DNA from: Lachnospiraceae bacterium
GTDB taxonomy: Bacteria; Bacillota; Clostridia; Lachnospirales; Lachnospiraceae
Length of the DNA stretch: 5,835 bases
NCBI GenBank assembly: GCA_017958585.1
Contig: JAGDCK010000032.1
Location: forward strand, 1-5,835
Direction: 5' to 3'
Below, piece after piece: positions 1 through 5,835 of the stretch; within the stretch, counting starts at the first letter, position 1, and each line of letters opens with the position of its first letter. Both the position numbers and the translations under genes were made by a program. Under the pieces are notes generated by a model. That model was not told the DNA's origin. It saw nothing but the letters and a program-made list of their open reading frames with translations, and did no database searches.

Positions 1-855
1 ATTGGGCTTTTCCGCACTCCACAGATTAGGCTTATCAACTTCCAGTGAAAACACTGTTTTTTCCGATGGATTTATCTTTTTTTTGACGGATGCGACTTCT
101 TTTTTGTCATTATCTTTTAAAGATGCTTCTATCCTGCCCTTTCCCTTTACTTTTAACTCAACCTTTATGATCCCCTTTAAAAAGTCACCGGACAAATCAG
201 GAAAAAGTGCCACGTCTCTTATATGTACATCCGGCTCAAAATAGATATAGACATCCCTGAATATTCCGGAAAATCTGAAAAAATCCTGATCTTCCAGCCA
301 GCTTGACGAACTCCATTTGAACACTTCCACAGCTATCTTGTTTATTCCGTCCCGCAAAAAGGGCGATATATAAAACTCCGCAGGAGTGAAGCTGTCCTCA
401 CTGTATCCAACATATTCGCCGTTTATCCACAGCGCAAAGGCGCTTTCTACACCCTGAAAAGATATATTTGCGGATTCTTTTCTGTCCCCGTGCAAAGAAA
501 CATACTTTACGTAACAACCAACCGGATTAAAATCCTCAGGGATCTGCCCCGGTTCTATCTCTTCCAGACCATCCCATGGATATTGAACATTTACATACTG
601 CGGTGCATCATACCCCTCCATCTGTATGTGAGCAGGCACCCTTATATCATCCCAGTCTCTGCAATCGTAATCATCCCTCTCAAACCCTTTGATAACACTT
701 TTTATATTTTTGGCATATTTAAATTTCCAGAGGCCGTTTAATGAAAGGTAAAAAGGTTCCCTCCCGTAAAACTTGTGATCCGAGTGGGCTTCGACCCTGT
801 TATTCTTAAAAAAAGCGGGATCCTTTACCTGCTCGTGGCTGAATGAATTAAGCAT
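1..855 (-). CDS. GH2 beta-galactosidase (LacZ-type), N-terminal 285 residues, 3' end outside window
   Basis: The frame stays open from an ATG at 855 to the window edge, giving the N-terminal 285 residues of a protein that in this family is usually about 1,000 residues long. What is visible is the sugar-binding jelly-roll domain (about residues 30-210) and the start of the first immunoglobulin-like domain. Diagnostic LacZ motifs are LNGLWKF (39-45), GYSEDSFTPAEF (150-161) and WLEDQDFFRFSGIFRDV (186-202); in E. coli LacZ the Asp of the EDQD motif helps bind Na+ and galactose. The piece ends in LWSAEKPN (278-285), the usual GH2 sequence before the catalytic barrel. The catalytic glutamates are off the window. 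No signal peptide is present, so it should act in the cytoplasm on imported oligosaccharides. The start is supported by AAAGGAG five nt upstream and by an 8-nt overlap with the GH3 gene. GH2 membership is firm; galactosidase specificity is inferred from LacZ similarity. Confidence 0.93.
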   Translation of the reverse strand, partial: MLNSFSHEQVKDPAFFKNNRVEAHSDHKFYGREPFYLSLNGLWKFKYAKNIKSVIKGFERDDYDCRDWDDIRVPAHIQMEGYDAPQYVNVQYPWDGLEEIEPGQIPEDFNPVGCYVKYVSLHGDRKESANISFQGVESAFALWINGEYVGYSEDSFTPAEFYISPFLRDGINKIAVEVFKWSSSSWLEDQDFFRFSGIFRDVYIYFEPDVHIRDVALFPDLSGDFLKGIIKVELKVKGKGRIEASLKDNDKKEVASVKKKINPSEKTVFSLEVDKPNLWSAEKPN

Positions 856-3106
856 ATTCTCTCCTTTGTACATTGCCGTTTTTGCCTTCCTTTAATTCAA
901 AGATAACCCCTTCCCCCACATTGCTGCTGTTGTTTATCCACACTTTAAACAGACCTGCCTCGCTTCCGTAGGTTCCATCCGCCCTGTGAAACGAGAGCAT
1001 CTCTTCCGTTATATCAAATAATACTTCCTTTTCCTCACCGGGTTTTAATTCCACCTGACAAAAGCCCTTAAGCTGCCTTAAAGGGCGCACCCTGCTGGCT
1101 GTCATATCCTGAATGTAGAGCTGAAGGGTCTCTGTTCCCTGCCTGTCCCCTGTATTTTTAACCTTTGCAGACACCTTTATACTCTCGTTCTGCCTCATAT
1201 ATACACTTGAAATATATGGCTTTGAGATCTCAAAATCGGTATAGCTAAGTCCGTATCCGAATGAGAACAGGGGCTCGTTTGGAACATCCAGATAACCGGT
1301 AGTATATTCACCCTTTTGAAGTCCCATTCTGGGTCTTCCGGTGGAATACTGATCATAGGAGATGGGGAGCTGTCCGCCGTTATAGGGAATGCTCATAGGG
1401 AGTTTTCCCGAGGGGTTATGATCTCCCACTAACACGTCCATTATACCATGACCACCCTCGGTACCCGGCATCCATACCATGAATACAGCATTGGAATATT
1501 TTAACACTTCCTCCAATTCCAGCGGGCGGCCGCTGAAAATGAGAGTTATTATCTTTATACCGGTCCAGGCTATATTGTTAAGTAGATTTAATTGGATCTT
1601 CGGAAGCTTTATCTGCGCTCTGCTGGAGGCTTCGCCGCTTTGCAGTCTGTGCTCCCCGAGGCAGAGGACCACGGTATCCGCTTTTTTTGCAGTCTCCATG
1701 GCTTCCTCCAGAAGACTTTGGTTTTTCGTCTCAAAATATTCGTCATTTTCTTCGTAAAAATATTTTGCTCCGGTGGTCTTATTATCAAGAAGGGTACAGC
1801 CTCTTGCAAAGAACACTTCTCCCTCAGACCACCTTTCAAGGGCCGCATCCTGAATGCTTATCTGATCCCTTGGGTCCCCGTTTACAGCCCAGGAGCTGTC
1901 CATATCCTCGTTTTTTACATAAGGCCCTATGAAGGCGATCTTCTCGTTTTTTAAGGGCAGAGCCTTCTCGTTATGAACCTCTTCGTTTTTTAACAAAACC
2001 ATGGATTTTCTCACGGCTTCCCTGGCTTTATCCCTGTGTTCATCGCATAAAATGACCCTCATCTCGCCCTCGCTGTCCGCATCTTTATAGGGATTTTCAA
2101 AAAGTCCCAATCTATTTTTTAATCTGAGAACACGCATAACTGCATGATCAAGCAGCTTAATTTCAACTTCACCATTTTTGATCAGATCCACCAAATACTC
2201 GGCATAAGCATTGGCACACATATCTATATCCAGACCCGCTTCTATGGCAGTGCGGGCCGCCACTTTGTTATTTTCACAAAATCCGTGGGCTGTCATCTCG
2301 CTCACAGCGCCCCAGTCAGAGATAAGTACTCCCTTAAAATTCATTTCTTTTCTGAGTATGTCTTCCAAAAGCCAGCGGTTTCCGGAACAGGGTATGCCGT
2401 TCCAGGTATGGAAAGCACTCATCACCATCTCGCATCCGGCTTCCACTGCCTTTTTATAGGCGGGAAGATAGTATTCCCTCATGGTATATTCAGAAAGTTC
2501 CACGTTATAGTATTCCCTTCCGGCAACCGGAGCTCCATACCCTGCGAAATGCTTAACGCAGGCTCCAACCTTCATTTTATCCCCGGGATTTTTCCCCTGA
2601 TAACCCTTTACCATGGCCTTGGCCATTATTCCGTTTAAATACGAATCTTCACCGGTGGACTCCATAACCCTGCCCCATCTGGCATCCCTCACCAGGTCTG
2701 CCATTGGCGAAAAAACCACATGTATCCCGGATACAGCAGCTTCCCTGGCTGCGACTTCGGCACATTCCTTTACAAGCTTTGGCTGAAAAGATGCCCCCTG
2801 CCCCAATGGGCATGGAAAAACAGTGCGATATCCGTGGATCACATCCAGCATAAACAGCATGGGAATATGGTGCGGGTGTCTTTCCATCTGATCTTTCTGG
2901 ATCTTTTTAAGGTCCTTTGCACCGGACAGTCCCAGGGTACTTCCTGCCAAAAATATGGGGAAATTTCTGCCCTCACCGTTTTTTGCCATATTTCCGGTTA
3001 TCAGCGCATCTTCCTCAAAATATGAACCGTCCAGCTGAACCAGTTGCCCCACCTTTTCTTCAATTGACATATCCTGCAATAATTCTTCCAGTTTTTCGTC
3101 TAACAT
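848..3106 (-). CDS. GH3 family beta-glucosidase (BglX-like), cytoplasmic, 752 residues
   Basis: Retaining exo-glycosidase expected to remove terminal beta-glucose from imported oligosaccharides. Domain order is the standard one: TIM barrel (about 1-335), alpha/beta sandwich (about 365-575), C-terminal fibronectin-III-like domain (about 640-735). Visible family motifs are LDVIHG (87-92), RDARWGR (140-146), ESTGEDSY (149-156), KHF (185-187), LISDWGA (261-267) with probable nucleophile Asp264, SGEASSR (490-496) with probable acid/base Glu492, PSGKLPMSIP (565-574) and FGYGLSYT (616-623). There is no PA14 insertion and no signal peptide, so it works inside the cell. The frame stays open upstream to a GTG at 3160, but the ATG at 3106 has the good ribosome binding site and gives the typical N-terminus (LQDMSIEEKVGQL). 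It lies 71 nt after the binding-protein gene and overlaps the GH2 gene by 8 nt. Beta-glucosidase is the best guess; some GH3 members are xylosidases or have other specificities. Confidence 0.93.
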   Translation of the reverse strand: MLDEKLEELLQDMSIEEKVGQLVQLDGSYFEEDALITGNMAKNGEGRNFPIFLAGSTLGLSGAKDLKKIQKDQMERHPHHIPMLFMLDVIHGYRTVFPCPLGQGASFQPKLVKECAEVAAREAAVSGIHVVFSPMADLVRDARWGRVMESTGEDSYLNGIMAKAMVKGYQGKNPGDKMKVGACVKHFAGYGAPVAGREYYNVELSEYTMREYYLPAYKKAVEAGCEMVMSAFHTWNGIPCSGNRWLLEDILRKEMNFKGVLISDWGAVSEMTAHGFCENNKVAARTAIEAGLDIDMCANAYAEYLVDLIKNGEVEIKLLDHAVMRVLRLKNRLGLFENPYKDADSEGEMRVILCDEHRDKAREAVRKSMVLLKNEEVHNEKALPLKNEKIAFIGPYVKNEDMDSSWAVNGDPRDQISIQDAALERWSEGEVFFARGCTLLDNKTTGAKYFYEENDEYFETKNQSLLEEAMETAKKADTVVLCLGEHRLQSGEASSRAQIKLPKIQLNLLNNIAWTGIKIITLIFSGRPLELEEVLKYSNAVFMVWMPGTEGGHGIMDVLVGDHNPSGKLPMSIPYNGGQLPISYDQYSTGRPRMGLQKGEYTTGYLDVPNEPLFSFGYGLSYTDFEISKPYISSVYMRQNESIKVSAKVKNTGDRQGTETLQLYIQDMTASRVRPLRQLKGFCQVELKPGEEKEVLFDITEEMLSFHRADGTYGSEAGLFKVWINNSSNVGEGVIFELKEGKNGNVQRREYA
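861..867 (-). promoter_or_regulatory. Ribosome binding site of the GH2 gene, inside the GH3 3' end
   Basis: On the minus strand AAAGGAG is followed by the 5-nt spacer AGAAT and the ATG at 855. It lies wholly within the last codons of the GH3 gene, whose TAA is at 850-848, so ribosomes finishing GH3 end on top of this start. Translational coupling of the two cytoplasmic glycosidases is therefore likely. Confidence 0.8.
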
Positions 3107-3115
3107 CCTATTTAA

Positions 3116-3125
3116 CCACCTTTTT
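3116..3125 (-). promoter_or_regulatory. Ribosome binding site deciding the GH3 start
   Basis: The minus strand reads AAAAAGGTGG, then the 9-nt spacer TTAAATAGG, then the ATG at 3106. Nothing comparable precedes the upstream GTG at 3160, whose 5' side is the A/C-rich TATAAACAAACACAT. This site fixes the GH3 start at 3106. Confidence 0.8.
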
Positions 3126-3134
3126 AAACTATAA

Positions 3135-3156
3135 AGGGGTGGGTTTCCCCACCCCT
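3135..3156 (-). terminator. Intercistronic GC-rich hairpin (attenuator-like or mRNA-stabilising)
   Basis: The minus strand carries a perfect 9-bp stem, AGGGGTGGG pairing with CCCACCCCT, closed by a GAAA (GNRA) tetraloop. It begins 21 nt after the binding-protein stop codon and 29 nt before the GH3 ATG. Only a short, interrupted U-run follows (TTTATAGTTT), so it would be at best a leaky terminator. Hairpins at this place, after a solute-binding-protein gene and before lower-abundance partners, are known to protect the upstream message from 3' decay or to cause partial termination. Either role would keep the binding protein more abundant than the two enzymes. The structure is seen directly; the role is inferred. 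Confidence 0.7.
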
Positions 3157-3177
3157 CCACATGTGTTTGTTTATAGC

Positions 3178-4671
3178 TTATTCCTCAGTGCTTTCCTCTG
3201 AAGCTTCCTCGCCTTCTTCGGTCTCTTCAGCATTCTCATCCTCTGCTATCTCAGCCTGAAGGTCTCCCGCATAGTCGTGAGTCTTGATATCCTCGATAGC
3301 GGCATCAAGTGCGGATCTGTACGCCTCGATGGCATTCTGAGGAGTATTCTGACCCCACTCGATAGTCTGGAGCATCTCGTTTACCAGGCTGTCAAGATCT
3401 GTGAAACCAAGGATGGGTGAGATTGAAACCTTGTTCATGAGGTCCATTACAACCTCTACAGCGTGAGCATCATCAGCATCTGCCTCAAACTTTGCCTCTA
3501 TGGCATCGTTCCAGCCCTCCTCATCCTCAAAGCTCTGATAGATAAGGTCCATGATCTGAGCAACTTCCTCGGGATTTTCTATACCATTTAACATCATAAG
3601 GGGTGATGATTCCTTACCGTATGAAACATACTCTTTGCCGTTAGGACCGATGGGGAAGGGTACAAATCCCCAGGAATCTTCCATCTCATCCAGGTACTCG
3701 GGAGCGATCCACCACTCTTCAAGGCACATGCAGGAATTTCCGTCTCTGAAGTCCCAGATCTGGCTCTGCCAGTCACCAAGCCAGCCTCCGAGATGAGGTA
3801 CTGTCTGCATAAAATCGGCATAGGCCTCCAAAGCTTCCATTGCCTCCGGAGTCTCCAGGGCAAGCTCCACACCGTTATCTGTCTTTTTCACTGCATCTGC
3901 GCCGTTTGAAGCAAGATAGTTCCATGCAAGATGAAGTCTGTGATTGAAACCGTGTACGTCGTATTCGCCGTCACCGTCCAAATCCTGATTTCCTGCAAGG
4001 GCTACTTCTTTAAACTTTGCCCAGTTCCACTCTCCGGCCTTGTAAAGGTCATAGAGGTCAGGCAGGTTGTAGCGTTCAAACAAAGTCTTGTTATAGAAAA
4101 TTCCATAGCGGCATTCGGCGCTGGTCTGGGCAAGAGCATATACCTTGCCTTCATATGTGCAGGCCTCTGTTACCGGCTTTGAATACTGGGGAGCATTAAA
4201 GTCGATGACCCCGAGATCACTTATGGGATAAGCGATACCGCCTTCGATAAGTGAGGGAAGGAGTCGATAGGTCAATATATATCCCACGTCACAGACAGGT
4301 GTGCCTGAGAGAACAGATGTGATATAAGCCTTCTCATAATCCTCACCGAGATTTACGAATTCGATCTTGCAATTGTAATTGTCCTCCACGAATTTGATCC
4401 TCTCCGCATATGCTCTTGAGAATTCATTCTGTGAAGGGTCAGGAGTCATGTCATAGTAAGATCCGATCCTCACCACTCTTCCGCCAAAGTCATAACTTGG
4501 TTCCGAAGAAGTGGGAGCCTCAGTCTCCTCCACGTTTCCCTCACCGTTTACTACAGTTTCCGTGCTGTCATTTGCCGGTGTATCGGTGGATGCAGCCTGT
4601 TTTCCGCCGCATCCGACGGTTGCCACTGCCATAACACCCGCAAGCAACAAAGCCATTAGTTTCTTTTTCAT
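3178..4671 (-). CDS. Sugar ABC transporter substrate-binding lipoprotein, 497 residues
   Basis: Extracellular solute-binding protein of a carbohydrate ABC importer, tethered to the membrane outer face. The N-terminus is a lipoprotein signal: KKK, a hydrophobic run (5-19), then TVGC with Cys21 as the lipidation site. The -3 residue is Thr, not the usual Leu. A Ser/Thr/Glu-rich linker (22-58) leads into the fold, which starts near GGRVVRIGSYYD (63-74). Features typical of binding proteins are YEGKVYAL (173-180), GIFYNKTLFE (190-199), the WNWAKFKEVA segment (215-224) and the WGFVPFPIGPNG segment (334-345). Residues 230-238 (DLDGDGEYD) form a calcium-loop-like motif. The last 27 residues hold 14 Asp/Glu and no Lys/Arg. 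The gene sits between a surface GH16 enzyme and a cytoplasmic GH3 enzyme, downstream of a permease, which points to beta-glucan oligosaccharides as ligand; the sequence alone does not fix the ligand. Confidence 0.93.
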   Translation of the reverse strand: MKKKLMALLLAGVMAVATVGCGGKQAASTDTPANDSTETVVNGEGNVEETEAPTSSEPSYDFGGRVVRIGSYYDMTPDPSQNEFSRAYAERIKFVEDNYNCKIEFVNLGEDYEKAYITSVLSGTPVCDVGYILTYRLLPSLIEGGIAYPISDLGVIDFNAPQYSKPVTEACTYEGKVYALAQTSAECRYGIFYNKTLFERYNLPDLYDLYKAGEWNWAKFKEVALAGNQDLDGDGEYDVHGFNHRLHLAWNYLASNGADAVKKTDNGVELALETPEAMEALEAYADFMQTVPHLGGWLGDWQSQIWDFRDGNSCMCLEEWWIAPEYLDEMEDSWGFVPFPIGPNGKEYVSYGKESSPLMMLNGIENPEEVAQIMDLIYQSFEDEEGWNDAIEAKFEADADDAHAVEVVMDLMNKVSISPILGFTDLDSLVNEMLQTIEWGQNTPQNAIEAYRSALDAAIEDIKTHDYAGDLQAEIAEDENAEETEEGEEASEESTEE

Positions 4672-4683
4672 ACCTTCTTTTCT

Positions 4684-4689
4684 TCCTTT
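4684..4689 (-). promoter_or_regulatory. Ribosome binding site of the binding-protein gene, slightly long spacer
   Basis: AAAGGA lies 12 nt upstream of the ATG at 4671; read as AGGAAG the spacer is 10 nt. A second match, GAAGG, sits only 1 nt from the ATG and is too close to serve. The rest of the 51-nt gap after the GH16 stop codon is AT-rich (TGCAAATTTTCATTATAAAAAATTAATCC). I see no hairpin in it and no convincing spaced -35/-10 promoter. Confidence 0.6.
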
Positions 4690-4722
4690 CTGGATTAATT
4701 TTTTATAATGAAAATTTGCATT

Positions 4723-5694
4723 TTACATTATCTCTTTTAATTCCGGGCTCTGATAAACCCTCACATAATCGATCACATACTCTGCGGGAAAATATGAGTC
4801 ATCAACCCCTCTCATGCCACCCCAGCTGCCTCCGTAGGCAAGGTTTAAGATCAGATAAAATTCCCTGTCAAAAGGCCAGATATCCCACGTAAGCTCCTCA
4901 TTGTATTTAAGCGGATCGTAGGTCAATACTTCCTTGCCATCCACGGTAAATATCATCTTGTCCGGAAGCCACTCCAAGCCGTAAATATGAAACTCCTCGC
5001 TTACGTCCTTTTTTCTGATGCACTTTGTCTTTTTCATGTTGTCCCTGTATTTGTCCGTATGCACTGTGTTTACGATCACATTCGGATCGCATCCCACATG
5101 CTCGCAGATATCGATCTCTCCGGACGAAGGCCATCCACCGTAGGCGGATTCACTGGGCATCATCCATATGGCAGGCCAGGTTCCAAGTCCCAGGGGGATC
5201 TTTGCGGCCACTTCCACCTTGCAATATTTCCAGTCGGCTCTGCCCTGGGTCATGATGCTGCCGGAGGTAATTGTCCCGTCGTCCTCTTTCCTAAGCTCGA
5301 TCTTTAATACCCCATCCTCAACCTTCACATTGTCTTCGTAGGTATATAGCTGGAGTTCATTGTTTCTGACATATCCCATTTCATAACCCCATTTTTCCGG
5401 ATCGGGTTTTCCCTCATAGTCAAACTCATCCGACCACACAAGTTCATATGTCAGATTATCTCTTGAATATTCAAAAGCAGGTGTTTTTCTGCTCTCCTGC
5501 TCCATATCTTCCTCCTCTTGTGCCTCTTTTCCAGTCGGTGTTTCGGTATCTGTTTCACCTTCGGTTTCATCAGGTGATATTGTCGCCTCACGATCGTCTG
5601 TCAAAGTTACATCATCACTTTTTTTCTCAGCGCATGCCGCAACAAAGCTCGCCATCTGCATGACTGTAAACAGCAAAAAAACTTTTCTTTTCAT
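4723..5694 (-). CDS. GH16 laminarinase-type endo-beta-1,3-glucanase lipoprotein, 323 residues
   Basis: Predicted surface-anchored endo-hydrolase that cuts beta-1,3 or mixed beta-1,3/1,4 glucan into oligosaccharides for the adjacent importer. The signal peptide ends in the lipobox VAAC, with Cys21 lipidated. A disordered linker (22-70) has 19 acidic residues in 49. The catalytic jelly roll runs from ELVWSDEFDY (84-93) to EYVIDYVRVYQ (305-315). The active-site motif is GEIDICE (192-198): Glu193 probable nucleophile, Asp195 helper, Glu198 probable acid/base. The ExDxxE spacing with GTWPAIWMMP (171-180) is laminarinase type, unlike the shorter ExDxE of lichenases and kappa-carrageenases. HIYGLEWLPDKMIFTVDG (236-253) is another family signature. 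No carbohydrate-binding module is present. The start follows AAGAGG by 10 nt and lies 18 nt after the permease stop codon. Family and lipoprotein nature are firm; the exact glucan, or a beta-1,3-galactan, is open. Confidence 0.93.
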   Translation of the reverse strand: MKRKVFLLFTVMQMASFVAACAEKKSDDVTLTDDREATISPDETEGETDTETPTGKEAQEEEDMEQESRKTPAFEYSRDNLTYELVWSDEFDYEGKPDPEKWGYEMGYVRNNELQLYTYEDNVKVEDGVLKIELRKEDDGTITSGSIMTQGRADWKYCKVEVAAKIPLGLGTWPAIWMMPSESAYGGWPSSGEIDICEHVGCDPNVIVNTVHTDKYRDNMKKTKCIRKKDVSEEFHIYGLEWLPDKMIFTVDGKEVLTYDPLKYNEELTWDIWPFDREFYLILNLAYGGSWGGMRGVDDSYFPAEYVIDYVRVYQSPELKEIM

Positions 5695-5704
5695 AACGTA
5701 AAAA

Positions 5705-5710
5705 CCTCTT
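5705..5710 (-). promoter_or_regulatory. Ribosome binding site of the GH16 gene
   Basis: AAGAGG is followed by the 10-nt spacer TTTTTACGTT and the ATG at 5694. It begins two bases after the permease TAG (5715-5713), so the GH16 gene is read directly behind the permease gene, with no space for its own promoter in the 18-nt gap. Confidence 0.65.
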
Positions 5711-5712
5711 AG

Positions 5713-5835
5713 CTATCCTACGATTCCGGATCTTTCGATTCCTTCCACAAAATATTTCTGACAGAACAGGTATAGAACTACCAAAGGGAGCATCACTAAG
5801 AGGCTGCCTGTGTTATTTACCTGGGACGCAAATCC
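5713..5835 (-). CDS. Carbohydrate ABC transporter permease (MalG/AraQ-like), C-terminal 40 residues
   Basis: Only the last 40 codons are in the window; the frame is open at the right edge and ends in TAG at 5715-5713. The piece has a last transmembrane helix (about LLVMLPLVVLYLFC, window residues 12-25) followed by QKYFVEGIERSGIVG at the C-terminus. This is the usual ending of MalG-type sugar permeases (Q[KR]YFV.G...G...G). The protein would be one of two membrane subunits forming the import channel for the sugar delivered by the binding protein at 3178-4671. The core domain and the EAA loop that contacts the ATPase are off the window. Assignment rests on a short but characteristic tail plus context. 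Confidence 0.85.
   Translation of the reverse strand, partial: GFASQVNNTGSLLVMLPLVVLYLFCQKYFVEGIERSGIVG

Noticed and set aside
77..84. A8 run on the minus strand in GH2, containing an in-frame A AAA AAG slippery heptamer
   Set aside because: The zero frame continues into proper GH2 sequence (LWSAEKPN), no downstream hairpin or pseudoknot was seen, and Lys-rich AT-leaning genes produce such runs by chance.
490..741. Plus-strand 83-codon frame with a hydrophobic composition
   Set aside because: It is antisense to the well-matched LacZ-type GH2 N-terminus; the hydrophobic look comes from reverse-reading Lys/Asp/Glu-rich codons.
848..870. Terminator between GH3 and GH2
   Set aside because: The genes overlap by 8 nt and the junction contains a ribosome binding site with no stem-loop.
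1944..1993. Two in-frame copies of an 11-nt direct repeat (TCGTTTTTTAA) 39 nt apart in GH3
   Set aside because: Both copies encode LKNE at a place where GH3 proteins usually have VLLKNE and LPLK; codon coincidence is enough to explain them.
2144..2638. Plus-strand open frame of 164 codons, and other plus-strand frames such as 1592-1954 and 3931-4182
   Set aside because: They lie antisense to the GH3 and binding-protein genes, have no family motifs, and their proteins look like random translations. The minus-strand genes fully explain the region.
4672..4722. Possible internal promoter (TATAAA in an AT-rich gap) before the binding-protein gene
   Set aside because: No -35-like hexamer lies at 16-18 nt, and AT-rich gaps give TATAAA by chance. 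It would need transcription start mapping.
1..5835. Mobile elements, CRISPR arrays, tRNA/rRNA, riboswitches, toxin-antitoxin or phage genes
   Set aside because: Nearly all of the window is five coding frames with short gaps; no inverted-repeat ends, regular spaced repeats, transposase motifs or structured RNA were seen apart from the single hairpin at 3135-3156.

Overview
The window looks like part of a carbohydrate-utilisation operon from a Gram-positive anaerobe, most likely a Clostridia/Lachnospiraceae-type gut or rumen bacterium such as a Butyrivibrio relative. The support is moderate-to-low GC, purine-rich Shine-Dalgarno sequences, Lys-rich lipoprotein signal peptides with acidic linkers, and an ABC sugar importer in place of a SusC/SusD pair. 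The genus is inferred from style and not proven.

All five genes lie on the minus strand, so transcription runs from high to low coordinates. In that order they are: the last 40 codons of a sugar ABC transporter inner-membrane permease (5713-5835, cut by the window edge); a GH16 laminarinase-type endo-beta-glucanase lipoprotein (4723-5694); a sugar-binding lipoprotein of the ABC importer (3178-4671); a cytoplasmic GH3 beta-glucosidase-type enzyme (848-3106, a start 54 nt inside the longest open frame); and the first 285 codons of a LacZ-type GH2 glycosidase (1-855, cut by the window edge). Gaps are 18, 51 and 71 nt, then an 8-nt overlap, so one transcript is likely. No operon promoter is visible; it should lie beyond the right edge.

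The genes make a coherent pathway. The GH16 lipoprotein cuts polysaccharide at the cell surface, the binding protein captures the oligosaccharides, the permease imports them, and the GH3 and GH2 enzymes, which lack signal peptides, trim them in the cytoplasm. A beta-1,3 or mixed-linkage beta-glucan is the most likely substrate, but a LacZ-type GH2 leaves room for a galactose-containing one.

The most notable non-coding element is a strong 9-bp, GNRA-looped hairpin just after the binding-protein stop codon. It probably lowers expression of the downstream enzymes or protects the upstream message. It also overlaps a spurious GTG extension of the GH3 gene. I saw no RNA genes, mobile elements, CRISPR arrays or integration sites, and no evidence of a wholly new system. 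The interest lies in operon architecture and substrate.
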